Assembly (NCBI GenBank): GCA_019828595.1 | Contig: JAHQRK010000004.1 | Location: 3,782,001 to 3,846,000 of the forward strand | From: Aphanomyces cochlioides | Lineage: Eukaryota; Oomycota; Saprolegniomycetes; Saprolegniales; Verrucalvaceae | Reading direction: 5' to 3' | Length of the DNA: 64,000 nucleotides | Shown here: positions 38,713 to 49,104 of the stretch, in pieces | Position numbering within the stretch: the first letter of the stretch is position 1 | Layout of the letters: the number at the start of each line of letters is the position of its first letter | Translations under genes and position numbers: made by a program | The notes under the pieces: generated by a model | What the model was told of the DNA's origin: nothing | Databases searched by the model: none | What the model saw: only the letters and a program-made list of their open reading frames with translations

Positions 38713-41170
38713 GGGAAGCGATCGTTGTGAGGTCCGCTAGGTCGCCGTGAATTAAAGTAGGTTCGCTTGGGTGAAACATGACTTGATTGTGGAGAGTGAT
38801 ATCCAAATCGTTGCTTTCGTGTAGTTGAAGGATTTTTGTCATGATGTGACACATCGATTCTCCGTCGCCAGTGTACATGAATTCCATTCTGTTCCATATG
38901 TGGAGGCCAAGGTCGGTGTACATCAGGAGTGACATGAGCGTTTCGGAGGATAGACTGCGTTTACCAAGGCGAGAGGGTAACGCTGTCACTGGACTTTTTG
39001 TTGAGGCCAAAATTGCCGCATCGCTATTGAAATATAGTGGAGCATGAACTGCCATCAATACTTCTGCAATGGCCAGCACTTCTTCGACTTCAACTCTGTT
39101 GAGGACGATGTCATCATCGGTGATGATTGCCTCGATGAGTGGGAGGTTGTTGACCATCTTCTGGTCACTGAACACCGAGATCACGTGGTCGTGAGTGATT
39201 GGAGTGCCGAATGTTGCCTCGTAGAGCTGACCAAAAGATTTTGTGCCACCACCAGACGCTCTTAGCCAACGATTAAGCAGTCGAAGACGAACAAAGTATT
39301 CGAAGCTGTCACGATTGGAGACAAAAATTTGGTGCAGTTGCAGTCCAAATTCGATTGGCGCACGTTCTAGATGGATGCAGATCGTGTCAACACGCCCGTC
39401 CGTAATCAATTTCAATAAGTTGAAGGAATCGTGCGCTAACGCTTCCTTAACTTGGGCCGGGATATGTTGTGGTGCGTTTTGAGCCTTGGTGTCAAGGTCG
39501 TTGAGCTCGGCAAGTATGGCATCGAGAGACTTCTCAAACCTTTGGATTGAGTCCTCGTGGGGTTTGATCCCGCTAATGAACTCTTCAGCGGCAACGTGCA
39601 CCTTGTCACCAGATTTGAGTGTCAGCTTTGGAACAATTACTTTGACAGTGGTGTTGCCAACTGTCGTTTCGTGTTCCTCGGGCTCAACATTAGCGCGTTC
39701 GTCCAGAGCCGCAAACATGTTCGGGGAGATCCAAGGACGATCAGGAGCTGGGATTGAGCCAGCGGAGATTGGGGTTTTCTTTCTTTTGCCTGTAGTTTGA
39801 ACTTCAGTCCATTCCTTGTTGCTGTCTCGGGTCGTTTTCTGCCGTTTGGCAGTGGATGTCGAGACAGCGGCGTCTCCCCGTGGGCGGTGAGGGGTTGCGT
39901 GAAGTCCATGTTGGGTGGCGATTACATCGAGGTCAAGGCGCGCGAGCTTCTTGTCACGGTAAAACCATCCTTGACCAAACACGCGGAGGCACCGACCCTT
40001 GAAAATGAATTCTTCAATTGATCGACCGTCATTGTGCATAGATTCGGGTATAGCTGTCCCTTCAAAATACAAGCGATAACGAGAGCTAGCCAAGCCAGTC
40101 GTCGAGGAAACTGTGGAGTATGAGCCCCACAAAAAGCGCGGCTCAAGCTTTGACATGATGCTGAACATGAGACGTTCTTCATCCTGTCCTTGGAGACCAG
40201 ATGGGATATCGATGAAATATCCATCAAGTATATGGGGCTCAGTCATGACAAATCTCTGAGAGCTGCCATCCTTTGCCACTTGGATCTTGAGAGAGACTCC
40301 ACGCAGCTTTTTAAGAGCATCTTCAGAGGCTATGCCCCACTTGAGAAGACGATTGGAGACATCTTTCTCGCACTTGATGACATCGACAAATGCATCGTCC
40401 AAATCAAGCGCTTGGTTGTCAAACAATAGAGATGTCATTGCCTTGGAGATGTCGATGTATTTGGTGTATTGGCCAGTGGACATTTGTAGCCAGCCAACAA
40501 CATCTCTGGGGGAATGTTTTTGGATGGGCAAAGTGTCGTCAAACGTGAGAGATCCTGTCGCGCGTTTTTGCAACAAGGACGCCAGCTCGGCCATAGTTGG
40601 TCGATAATGGCCGACGTCACTGTTCCGCTGAGCCTTGGCAGATTTAGCTCTCTGCTTGGCTTGGAATTCCCACACGCATTCGTTTGGCTTTTTGGTCGAG
40701 GTGTTCGACTCGGGTGGTATTGGCACGGAGCGTGTTGTAGCAGGAGGCGAGGCATCGATTTGAGCTTCAGGCTCCATTTCCACATCAACATTGGTGTCGC
40801 GAATCGATTGGTCTTCAGAGCGCGGCTCCAGCTCAGTGGCTTGAGTAATCGGTGGGGTATGTGGTTGGTTGTTGTTGGAGATATCCTCTATGTCTTCATC
40901 AGGCATCGGAGAAACATTATCCTTGTTGACAGTTTTGTCGCTGGTACGAGCGCTTGGTAATGGCACGCGACCACCGAGTGTAGCAAGACGTATGGGCGGT
41001 TGAGCAGCAGGCGGAGTTTTGTCGATGATTGAGTCAGGTTCATCGTCATCATCATCGTCAACAATCACCTCCATGATACTAGAAGCGTCCGAGGTATTGC
41101 GAAAGGGAGAGGCAGAAAAAGCTGAGGGCTTGTGTGCATGAGCACGGCTGGAAGAGCGGGTAGTCGCCAT
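38705..41170 (-). CDS. LINE A3 ORF1 protein (821 aa)
   Basis: ATG 52 nt from the element's 5' end. The N-terminal 160 residues are acidic and S/T/P-rich and include a run of six Asp at about 38-43. The central block (GWLQMSTG, SSRYRLYFEG, KGRCLRVFGQGW) and C-terminal block (RAPIEFGLQLHQIF, VLMAVHAP) are shared with family B; only the N-terminus differs in length and sequence. No zinc knuckle seen. Presumed RNA-binding protein of the retrotransposition particle. The TAA stop overlaps the ORF2 frame by 8 nt. Confidence 0.8.
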   Translation of the reverse strand: MATTRSSSRAHAHKPSAFSASPFRNTSDASSIMEVIVDDDDDDEPDSIIDKTPPAAQPPIRLATLGGRVPLPSARTSDKTVNKDNVSPMPDEDIEDISNNNQPHTPPITQATELEPRSEDQSIRDTNVDVEMEPEAQIDASPPATTRSVPIPPESNTSTKKPNECVWEFQAKQRAKSAKAQRNSDVGHYRPTMAELASLLQKRATGSLTFDDTLPIQKHSPRDVVGWLQMSTGQYTKYIDISKAMTSLLFDNQALDLDDAFVDVIKCEKDVSNRLLKWGIASEDALKKLRGVSLKIQVAKDGSSQRFVMTEPHILDGYFIDIPSGLQGQDEERLMFSIMSKLEPRFLWGSYSTVSSTTGLASSRYRLYFEGTAIPESMHNDGRSIEEFIFKGRCLRVFGQGWFYRDKKLARLDLDVIATQHGLHATPHRPRGDAAVSTSTAKRQKTTRDSNKEWTEVQTTGKRKKTPISAGSIPAPDRPWISPNMFAALDERANVEPEEHETTVGNTTVKVIVPKLTLKSGDKVHVAAEEFISGIKPHEDSIQRFEKSLDAILAELNDLDTKAQNAPQHIPAQVKEALAHDSFNLLKLITDGRVDTICIHLERAPIEFGLQLHQIFVSNRDSFEYFVRLRLLNRWLRASGGGTKSFGQLYEATFGTPITHDHVISVFSDQKMVNNLPLIEAIITDDDIVLNRVEVEEVLAIAEVLMAVHAPLYFNSDAAILASTKSPVTALPSRLGKRSLSSETLMSLLMYTDLGLHIWNRMEFMYTGDGESMCHIMTKILQLHESNDLDITLHNQVMFHPSEPTLIHGDLADLTTIASRG

Positions 41171-41187
41171 GTTGTCAGTTTTGGACA

Positions 41188-41221
41188 GTGGTACTGCGGG
41201 GTAGCTGGCAAATTGGAAACT
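41188..41221 (-). promoter_or_regulatory. 34-bp 5' terminal box of family A
   Basis: Identical to B2 29845-29878. One extra C separates it from the tRNA here, two bases (GC) in A4. It lies head-to-head with the tRNA gene. Promoter role inferred. Confidence 0.5.
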
Positions 41222-41222
41222 C

Positions 41223-41270
<48 letters not shown>

Positions 41271-41295
41271 ACTGGTTCGATCCCGGTTCGTGGCA
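41223..41295 (+). tRNA. tRNA-Phe (GAA), array copy 5
   Basis: Complete, identical to copy 1, rebuilt at the 5' end of A3. Confidence 0.97.
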
Positions 41296-42346
41296 TTGTT
41301 TTCACCACCACGCCTGCTTTTTCATTCACAACATCGCACCCTTCTTTTACACCACGGAGCGCACTTACACGCGCACACACTAACACATTGGACTTGTCCA
41401 TTTCATTCACAACTCACACACCAACATAACCATGGACTGCACCTTTTACACTGCCATTCAAATTGCAAAGACAAAACACAGCATCCACGCACAGAATGCG
41501 ATGCCATACATTCCTCCAAAGTCTCACGCCCAAGCTTGTCTCGCTCCTCTCTCAACGATCGAATGAAGCACAACTCATTCTCATGTCTTACTCTCGACAG
41601 CACACACAACCAAAATGGCGTCTAAGCAAGACGTTGATGTTTTCAGCGACAATACACATTACAAGGCGATGGCTTCCTTCAGGACAGCACACACTTAACA
41701 ATCATACGCGGAGGAGTTCCATCATGTAGAGGCCATGCATCATATGCTGGACGTCGTATCGTGTTCTCTTCAAAGAGCTATGAATAGAAAGAACGACCCA
41801 TCCAATGCATGTGAAAGTTGCACGTAATGTGGAGCAAGCATACGTTGTCCACACTGATTCAAGTTCGACGAGGAGAATACTCTATGCTCCAAAAAGTGCT
41901 CTTTTGACGACTTCTCGAGGCGAGGGACAATGACCCTCGATTTCTGTCAATATTCCGATCTCATTCGAATCCCTCCTGTGGATAGTTCTTTCAACCACAC
42001 ATCGTTTGCTTTCTGAGCTACAAGACTCTAGATATTACTGTAGGATGAGTTTTTATGTCATTGCTTTAAAGTATATGTCATAGCATGGGAATCGCCAGAA
42101 GAAAGGACCATGACGTGGTTAGCGAAGCATGGGCAGACGAGTGTATTCCCTGTGATGTGGAAATGAAACGGGATACTTTGTAGTATGGGATGTCAGTTAG
42201 TTGACAATGGTGTGTTTGAGTGTGCGTGTTGTTGCATAAGCTGAAGGAGGTAGTGTTCAGGGTGTATGGGAGGTGTTGTCAGGTGTGTGTATGTGTGTGG
42301 AAGAGGACGTGCGAGTGTGTGTGCATGGTCCTATGGAAGCATATAC
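41296..42346 (+). repeat. Array spacer 5 (1051 bp)
   Basis: Same unit, GGGAGG variant. No gene called. Confidence 0.9.
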
Positions 42347-42394
<48 letters not shown>

Positions 42395-42419
42395 ACTGGT
42401 TCGATCCCGGTTCGTGGCA
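42347..42419 (+). tRNA. tRNA-Phe (GAA), array copy 6
   Basis: Identical to copy 1, spacer on both sides, uninvaded. Confidence 0.97.
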
Positions 42420-43470
42420 TTGTTTTCACCACCACGCCTGCTTTTTCATTCACAACATCGCACCCTTCTTTTACACCACGGAGCGCACTTACACGCGCAC
42501 ACACTAACACATTGGACTTGTCCATTTCATTCACAACTCACACACCAACATAACCATGGACTGCACCTTTTACACTGCCATTCAAATTGCAAAGACAAAA
42601 CACAGCATCCACGCACAGAATGCGATGCCATACATTCCTCCAAAGTCTCACGCCCAAGCTTGTCTCGCTCCTCTCTCAACGATCGAATGAAGCACAACTC
42701 ATTCTCATGTCTTACTCTCGACAGCACACACAACCAAAATGGCGTCTAAGCAAGACGTTGATGTTTTCAGCGACAATACACATTACAAGGCGATGGCTTC
42801 CTTCAGGACAGCACACACTTAACAATCATACGCGGAGGAGTTCCATCATGTAGAGGCCATGCATCATATGCTGGACGTCGTATCGTGTTCTCTTCAAAGA
42901 GCTATGAATAGAAAGAACGACCCATCCAATGCATGTGAAAGTTGCACGTAATGTGGAGCAAGCATACGTTGTCCACACTGATTCAAGTTCGACGAGGAGA
43001 ATACTCTATGCTCCAAAAAGTGCTCTTTTGACGACTTCTCGAGGCGAGGGACAATGACCCTCGATTTCTGTCAATATTCCGATCTCATTCGAATCCCTCC
43101 TGTGGATAGTTCTTTCAACCACACATCGTTTGCTTTCTGAGCTACAAGACTCTAGATATTACTGTAGGATGAGTTTTTATGTCATTGCTTTAAAGTATAT
43201 GTCATAGCATGGGAATCGCCAGAAGAAAGGACCATGACGTGGTTAGCGAAGCATGGGCAGACGAGTGTATTCCCTGTGATGTGGAAATGAAACGGGATAC
43301 TTTGTAGTATGGGATGTCAGTTAGTTGACAATGGTGTGTTTGAGTGTGCGTGTTGTTGCATAAGCTGAAGGAGGTAGTGTTCAGGGTGTATGGGAGGTGT
43401 TGTCAGGTGTGTGTATGTGTGTGGAAGAGGACGTGCGAGTGTGTGTGCATGGTCCTATGGAAGCATATAC
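42420..43470 (+). repeat. Array spacer 6 (1051 bp)
   Basis: Same unit, GGGAGG variant. No gene called. Confidence 0.9.
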
Positions 43471-43484
43471 GCCGCGATAGCTCA
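43471..43484 (+). pseudogene. Half tRNA-Phe (nt 1-14) left of LINE A4
   Basis: GCCGCGATAGCTCA joined to the family A 3' end. Confidence 0.9.
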
Positions 43485-43519
43485 ATGTCAATGGGGAGTC
43501 TATTTGTAGTTAATGTAAA

Positions 43520-44776
43520 CTACAAACTAATATTGCCCGAAGGCTCATCCCATTTCAAATGGTAGGCTGAATTGGAAATCAATTTGGCTTTTCGTTTTCT
43601 TGATTCGCTTCGACGTTGGGACTTCGATTTCTTCGGTGTTTGTAAGCTAACACGGCGAATATGTCGGATAAAACTGACTCTTGGCATCTGACCCAGGGGG
43701 TATACATTTTCATTGTCTTGGATCATACATAGACTTCGGTCTATGCAGCGCTTGTATCGCTTGGCGAGGACCCAGCAATGGGATGTTGAATCAGTGACAG
43801 AAACAACCAAGAATTCTCCGTCAGGCTCATCCAATATCGCTCTACAGATATCACGAATTGGATCACCCACCGATTGCTTGAGCAGTTTACGGGAGAATAT
43901 GGCGTCGTTGTAGTGGAATCCATGTGTGTATGCCAGCTTGAGAAAATCATGCATCTTGGAAGGGGGAATGCCCGCGTCTTGAGGAACTCCATGGGCCTCT
44001 TTGAAACCCGAAATGACTTCTTCGCTGAGCTCAAAATTGGAGACATTCAAATTGGTAGCAACGATTCGGATTGCAGCCGCAAGACAAGATTTGTCACTGT
44101 TGTTGCCAATTTCTAGCCACAGAGGATCCATCGCTCGAAATTCAGCAAGCGTTGGGGCGAGACCAGTGTTCGTGAGGAAGTGGGCTCCAGCTTGTCGCCA
44201 TCGTTGGTACATCGCCACGGCTTCTTGACACCCGCTGAGGTCTTTTTCGTCGAACCAGTCTTTGTCGAGTCCATCCGGGCGTTGAAACTTCCAGTTGACT
44301 TGGTATTGAATAGTTGAAATTCGATTTCGCATTGATGCCACTTCGCGGTGGTCATCGATAAACAACACTTCATCGATGTCATCATCGTCGGTTGGAATTC
44401 GCAGAGTGCGTGGGCGGTTGGTTGGGGCATCAGCCGTTGTCGCATTCGTTTGTGGCCTGGCTGGAACAGAAACATCGTCCAATAGATCCATGAGGGATGG
44501 TAGCGGAGATCCATTGTCATTGCCCAAGGGGTCAAATTCGCGGGTGCTCGAGTTCAAAATGGACATATCAGGAGTAAATTGGTGTTCTTCAGTTGTAACT
44601 GGACTTGAAGGACGAGTGTCGGATGATTGCGTCATAGGTACAGAAATCTCAACTCCATCCACTCCCTCAAGAGTAATCCCTGGAGACATCGAGCTCCCCA
44701 CACCTCGTGTAGTTATGGGTCTCGACGTCTGCGCGGGGAGTACGCTATCGGCAGTGAAAATCGTTGAAGCTTCCAT
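43520..44776 (-). CDS. LINE A4 ORF3, C-terminally extended (418 aa)
   Basis: Same protein as A3 ORF3, with the chromodomain and Cys/His/Asp set preserved. A short change at about 43553-43562 destroys the TAG stop and adds 14 residues before the next stop, running into the first 3' hairpin. Q instead of H at residue 266, as in A1 and A2. Confidence 0.75.
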   Translation of the reverse strand: MEASTIFTADSVLPAQTSRPITTRGVGSSMSPGITLEGVDGVEISVPMTQSSDTRPSSPVTTEEHQFTPDMSILNSSTREFDPLGNDNGSPLPSLMDLLDDVSVPARPQTNATTADAPTNRPRTLRIPTDDDDIDEVLFIDDHREVASMRNRISTIQYQVNWKFQRPDGLDKDWFDEKDLSGCQEAVAMYQRWRQAGAHFLTNTGLAPTLAEFRAMDPLWLEIGNNSDKSCLAAAIRIVATNLNVSNFELSEEVISGFKEAHGVPQDAGIPPSKMHDFLKLAYTHGFHYNDAIFSRKLLKQSVGDPIRDICRAILDEPDGEFLVVSVTDSTSHCWVLAKRYKRCIDRSLCMIQDNENVYPLGQMPRVSFIRHIRRVSLQTPKKSKSQRRSESRKRKAKLISNSAYHLKWDEPSGNISL

Positions 44777-44989
44777 TGTTGTTGTCTTGGGTAATATCAA
44801 AAGTGAGTCTTGGAGAATTGTTTTGAGATTCTCACTGAACTTATTCTCAGTTGCGACACTTGAGTCAGGCACGATTTGATTGGGCAGTGAAATGTTTTGC
44901 GCGGATCGTGAGTGATGGTCGCCAGGATTCCCAATCAAAAATTCAGCTGGGATACCAAGTCAAGAATACAGCTGGGGCTTGTAATCAAA

Positions 44990-47900
44990 TTACTGGTGTT
45001 CAACTCGAAAAGACATGGGATATTTTTCGAATAGCTCGTTGTATCCAGCTTGAGAGAAAAGGACTGAGACCGCTTCGATGATGTTTCGATAGTCGAAGTC
45101 GTCAGGCGAGAGCAAACGAATTGTTCGCCTGATGGAAGCTGTCCAACTGACAAATATAATCTCGTTCCATAGTAAAATCGGTAGAGGCCTTTTGCCATCG
45201 AACTTGGTTGCATTTCTTTGAGTCCATAAGGAGTACGTGATGGAAGCACAAAGGAGGGACCATAATTTGAATAATGCGTCATGCAGGTGTTTTCCTCGCG
45301 TATTGGTCTTGAAGCGACTGATATTCGTGGTGGTTGCCCAATCAAACTTAATACCATAAGCTCTCCATGCTCGCTCGTGGAACATCCAAACTTGATGTAC
45401 ATGATGACATGTATGGAAGGCATGATGAAAAGTCTCAACATCCGAGCAATCTTCATAGACACAACAAATAGCGTCAGGGTTTTGGATCTGCATATAGGAA
45501 AACCTCGAGTTGACGGGTAACATCTTCATGTGCAATCGAAACCATACATCGCCTTGAACAGGTGGAGGTAGATTACACACAGTACGAATGAGACGGATAT
45601 ACTTTGCTATGTCTTTGTCAGTTCTTGTCGTAGTCTTCATAGGATGTATAGCTTCAGTCTGGGGGGCGTGGTAAGCTAAATGCACCACGTTTTTCTTGGG
45701 CCACGACTCGAAAGGTAAATCAGCATCCTTGATTCTGGCTGTAAACGGATGTTGACAAGTCGGGACATTAGGCAGTGGCGACCCTTGCCGAATGTCAAAC
45801 GATCGAACAACTTTGTCGAAGATTCGTGTGAGTTGATTGTAAATGTCGGTTGTGCGGGGCAATGTGGCAAAGTCCATGACTCCGTCCTGGTTTAGACAAA
45901 CTTGGGCAGCTGGATTGTTCGACGACATTCGGTTCACGAACATGGTCTCTGTTGGCCAAGCGCCATGTGGGGTCAGGAAATCCTTCAGGCATCTGAGACC
46001 ATTTTTGGCCCCGTGGCGGCACCAGAGACGCATGTCTTCATCTTTCACGACATTTGCTAACATCTTAGCAGAGCCGAAGTGCATTGCGTCGTAGGCTGTG
46101 AGCCATACCGGGAGGTTCAGTACCGTGTCGAGATTTGGAGGCACGCCGATTCGCTTACTCATGTCTGTGGCTGACCAATGTTTCCAAGTATCAAGCCACA
46201 GTGGATGGAGCTCGCGAAGCAAAAGCCACTTGGAGCTTGCATTTGGGTAGTATGAAAGAAAATCGAATGGGTGACTGTCTCGGAATAACTATGTATTGTG
46301 CGGCTAAATTGTCGCTGTACAAGTTTCTTCCACACCAGGATTTCACCAGGAGAATCGGCAGACATAAAGAGCTGTAAACGAAGAAGGCGTTGTGTTCGCA
46401 GCCTCGATGCAATGTGGGGGATTCCCAAGCCTAAAGGCTTGTCGTACTGCCACCTTCTATGGATTGAGGGACGGTAACTCTCATCGAGCTGGGTCTTGCG
46501 GCAAAGTATGAACTTGTTTAACATTTGTTGCCACGTAACGACCATAGCAGGAGGCACAGGTACAACGGCTGTTACATGCCACAACATAGATAGCAACATC
46601 GTGGAGGCAATAAGCTTTCGGCCCTGCAATGTCCTTGCTCGTTTACCCCATAGTTGAAAGGACGAGATGAATTTGTCGTTGAGTTTTTGAAGTTGGGAGT
46701 CAGCCGAAAGTCGATGGCCAAAGAGAATACCAAGATATTTCGTACACTGACCAGTTGGTACGATATTGAGCAAACCATCTGCTTCGATGTCTTCTTGATC
46801 GAGATGGTCGTTGAGAACCAAGGTCATGCACTTGGAACGATTCAGACGGGCCCCTGAAGCCGTGCAAAACTCTTCCACAATTGCCATTTGCTCCACAGCA
46901 GATTGCAGCGAGTTTGATAACAACGTCGAGTCGTCGGCAAAGAATATACTCGTAATAACTGAGTCGTGGGGGAGAGCGATTCCAAGATGTGGGGACGCTC
47001 GGAGCATCTCACCAAGAGGTTCTAGGTATAGGACGAACAGTAGGCATGATAAAGGACAGCCTTGTTTGACGCCTCGGGTAGGTCGGATCTTAGGGCCAAG
47101 CTCGCCATTGAAGATGATCTGGACCAAAGGTGAGTCGTACAAAAGAGCTACCCACGCAATGAAACCATCACCAGTGTTGACTTCTCTCAGCACATCAAGC
47201 ATGAATTCTCGATCCACCATGTCGTACGCTTTCGAAAAGTCAAGGAATGTTGCATAGTAGTCGTGATCTTCGTTGGTGCAAAACGTTTGCAAAGTTTGCA
47301 CAAGCAGGACGTGGTCATGCAGCCGTCGTCCTGGGACAAAGCCAGCTTGACTTGGGTGAATGAGATGAGGAGCTACTGTAGCCAGGCGATAAGCGAGGGC
47401 ACGGGATAGTATCTTCACCTCCACTGACATGAGTGCAATAGGTCGGTAGTTTCCAGGATCGCCTCGATCACCAGCTTTGAAGAGCAGAGCCACAGCACTA
47501 CGCCTTTGTTGAAGGAGTAGTTTACCGTGGTGGTGAAGTTGGTAGTTGAAGACCCTGACCAGGATTTCGGAGAAAGCCTCGGGTGCTACTTGGAAGAAGG
47601 CCGCTGGCCATCCATCAGGACCAGGAGACTTGTTTGGACTCATTGTCTTGAGAGCACTACACAGCTCGGCTGCTGTGATAGGTCTGTCTAGCTCCTCGCG
47701 TTGCTCATCATTGAGTTTGCGGGAGATAAACCGTATGACAGCCCTCCGCCTCGCCCGGTTTAGCCGAGGTTGTTCGCCACGAGTGGTAGTCATTATTGCC
47801 TTCCAATGGGCAGTGAATCTCTCTTTGATAGTGGTAGGATCAGACACGGGAATGCCATCGACGTTGACCGTCGTGATAGGAACCTTGAGTCCTTGTGGCC

Positions 47901-49104
47901 TTCGAAAGAAGTGGCTCGTACCGCGTTCGTTGACATTTGCATGAAAATCGAATTGCTGATCCATGCGGTATTGGCGATATTCGATTCTTGCGTTTTCCAG
48001 CGCCAACCGAGTAGCATCAACGGCAGCCTCGTCGAGCAAGCCAGCTTCGTATGATCGTTGTGCAGATATATGTCTCAGTTTTAGGCTTTTGAGCTCGTGT
48101 TGCATGGATTGGAGGTGGTGGCGATGACATTGTTGTAAACGTCGTTTGATTCGCTTAAGCCACCCATACCAGACGGCTCCCATGTTTGTCGATTCGTCCG
48201 CACGCATCTCAGAGAGGAGGTGTGATGCCTCTTCTCGTATGGCTTTGATGACGAGCGGGTCTTTGAGTAGCTCTCTCGGCAGCCTCCAGTAGCCACGGGT
48301 CGTGGGTGTATGACTTGTAGAGAGAACGACAGTGTGCTCCAAGTGATCTCCGGCAAAGCTGTTAGTGGCATATTTTGAGCTTTGGTAGGATTGGGCAACT
48401 AAATCTTGGTCAATGAACCAGTAGTCCAGACGATTGCTTCGTCCTGGACCGCTTGCCAGTCTTTCGTGAGGGTGGTGTAGGCGCCACGCGTCGATGACTC
48501 CTAGTTGTGACAGCCAGGCAAGACATTCGACTTTTCCAAAGGTGTGATCTTGCCGTGGTTTGGAAGCATCGAGGTGTTCGTTGACAGGAAGGTTAAAATC
48601 TCCCCCAACCAGGTGTACACTGTTAGCTTCAAAAGCGCGAGGGAGACTGTCAAAGAAACTAGCCCGATGTTGAGGGGTAACTGGCGCGTAAATGTTGTGG
48701 ATGTAGACTGGGGTTTCATCCCAGTACGTTTTGATCACAATATAACGGCCAGGGATATCGTGTTGTGATAAGTGCACCAGGCTTGAGAATCCAGGCATCG
48801 ATTCGTGAAAGTATGATGCAACGCCACATCGACGGTTGTTCAAATTGTCCGTGCGGGTTGTTCGTAAGTCGTTGGTAAAAAGTTTGTACTTGCTAACACC
48901 CACTTCGTTGTCGAGGTGAGTGTGGAAAGTGTCAAGATGTTTTGCGTTGTTGAGTTTCGTTTCTTGAAAGAGAACAGCTTGTGTCGGTTTCCGAAGACGC
49001 CGTGCAACAAGATGTCCGTTTTCTTTCAGCCCATTGAGGTTGCTCGTCGTCACTTCAAGTATGGGGAGCTTGACAAAATGACCAGCCGCGACCACTTTAG
49101 CCAC
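44990..49104 (-). pseudogene. LINE A4 ORF2, one-base deletion
   Basis: Frames 49104-46159 and 46222-44990 together make the same ORF2 as A3. One G present in A3 is missing after 46290, shifting the frame in the thumb/C-terminal region about 940 residues in. APE and RT core are intact, but the Cys/His motif is out of frame. Probably defective unless the deletion is a sequencing error. Confidence 0.88.

Larger units (their letters stand above)
33087..41222 (-). mobile_element. LINE A3, full-length intact family A copy
   Basis: 8136 bp with three open ORFs in sense order: ORF1 (41170-38705), ORF2 (38712-34597) and ORF3 (34379-33165). It has a 52-nt leader, a 78-bp 3' tail with two hairpins and no poly(A). 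Flanked by the 14-15 nt tRNA duplication. Best candidate for an active A element. Confidence 0.92.
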
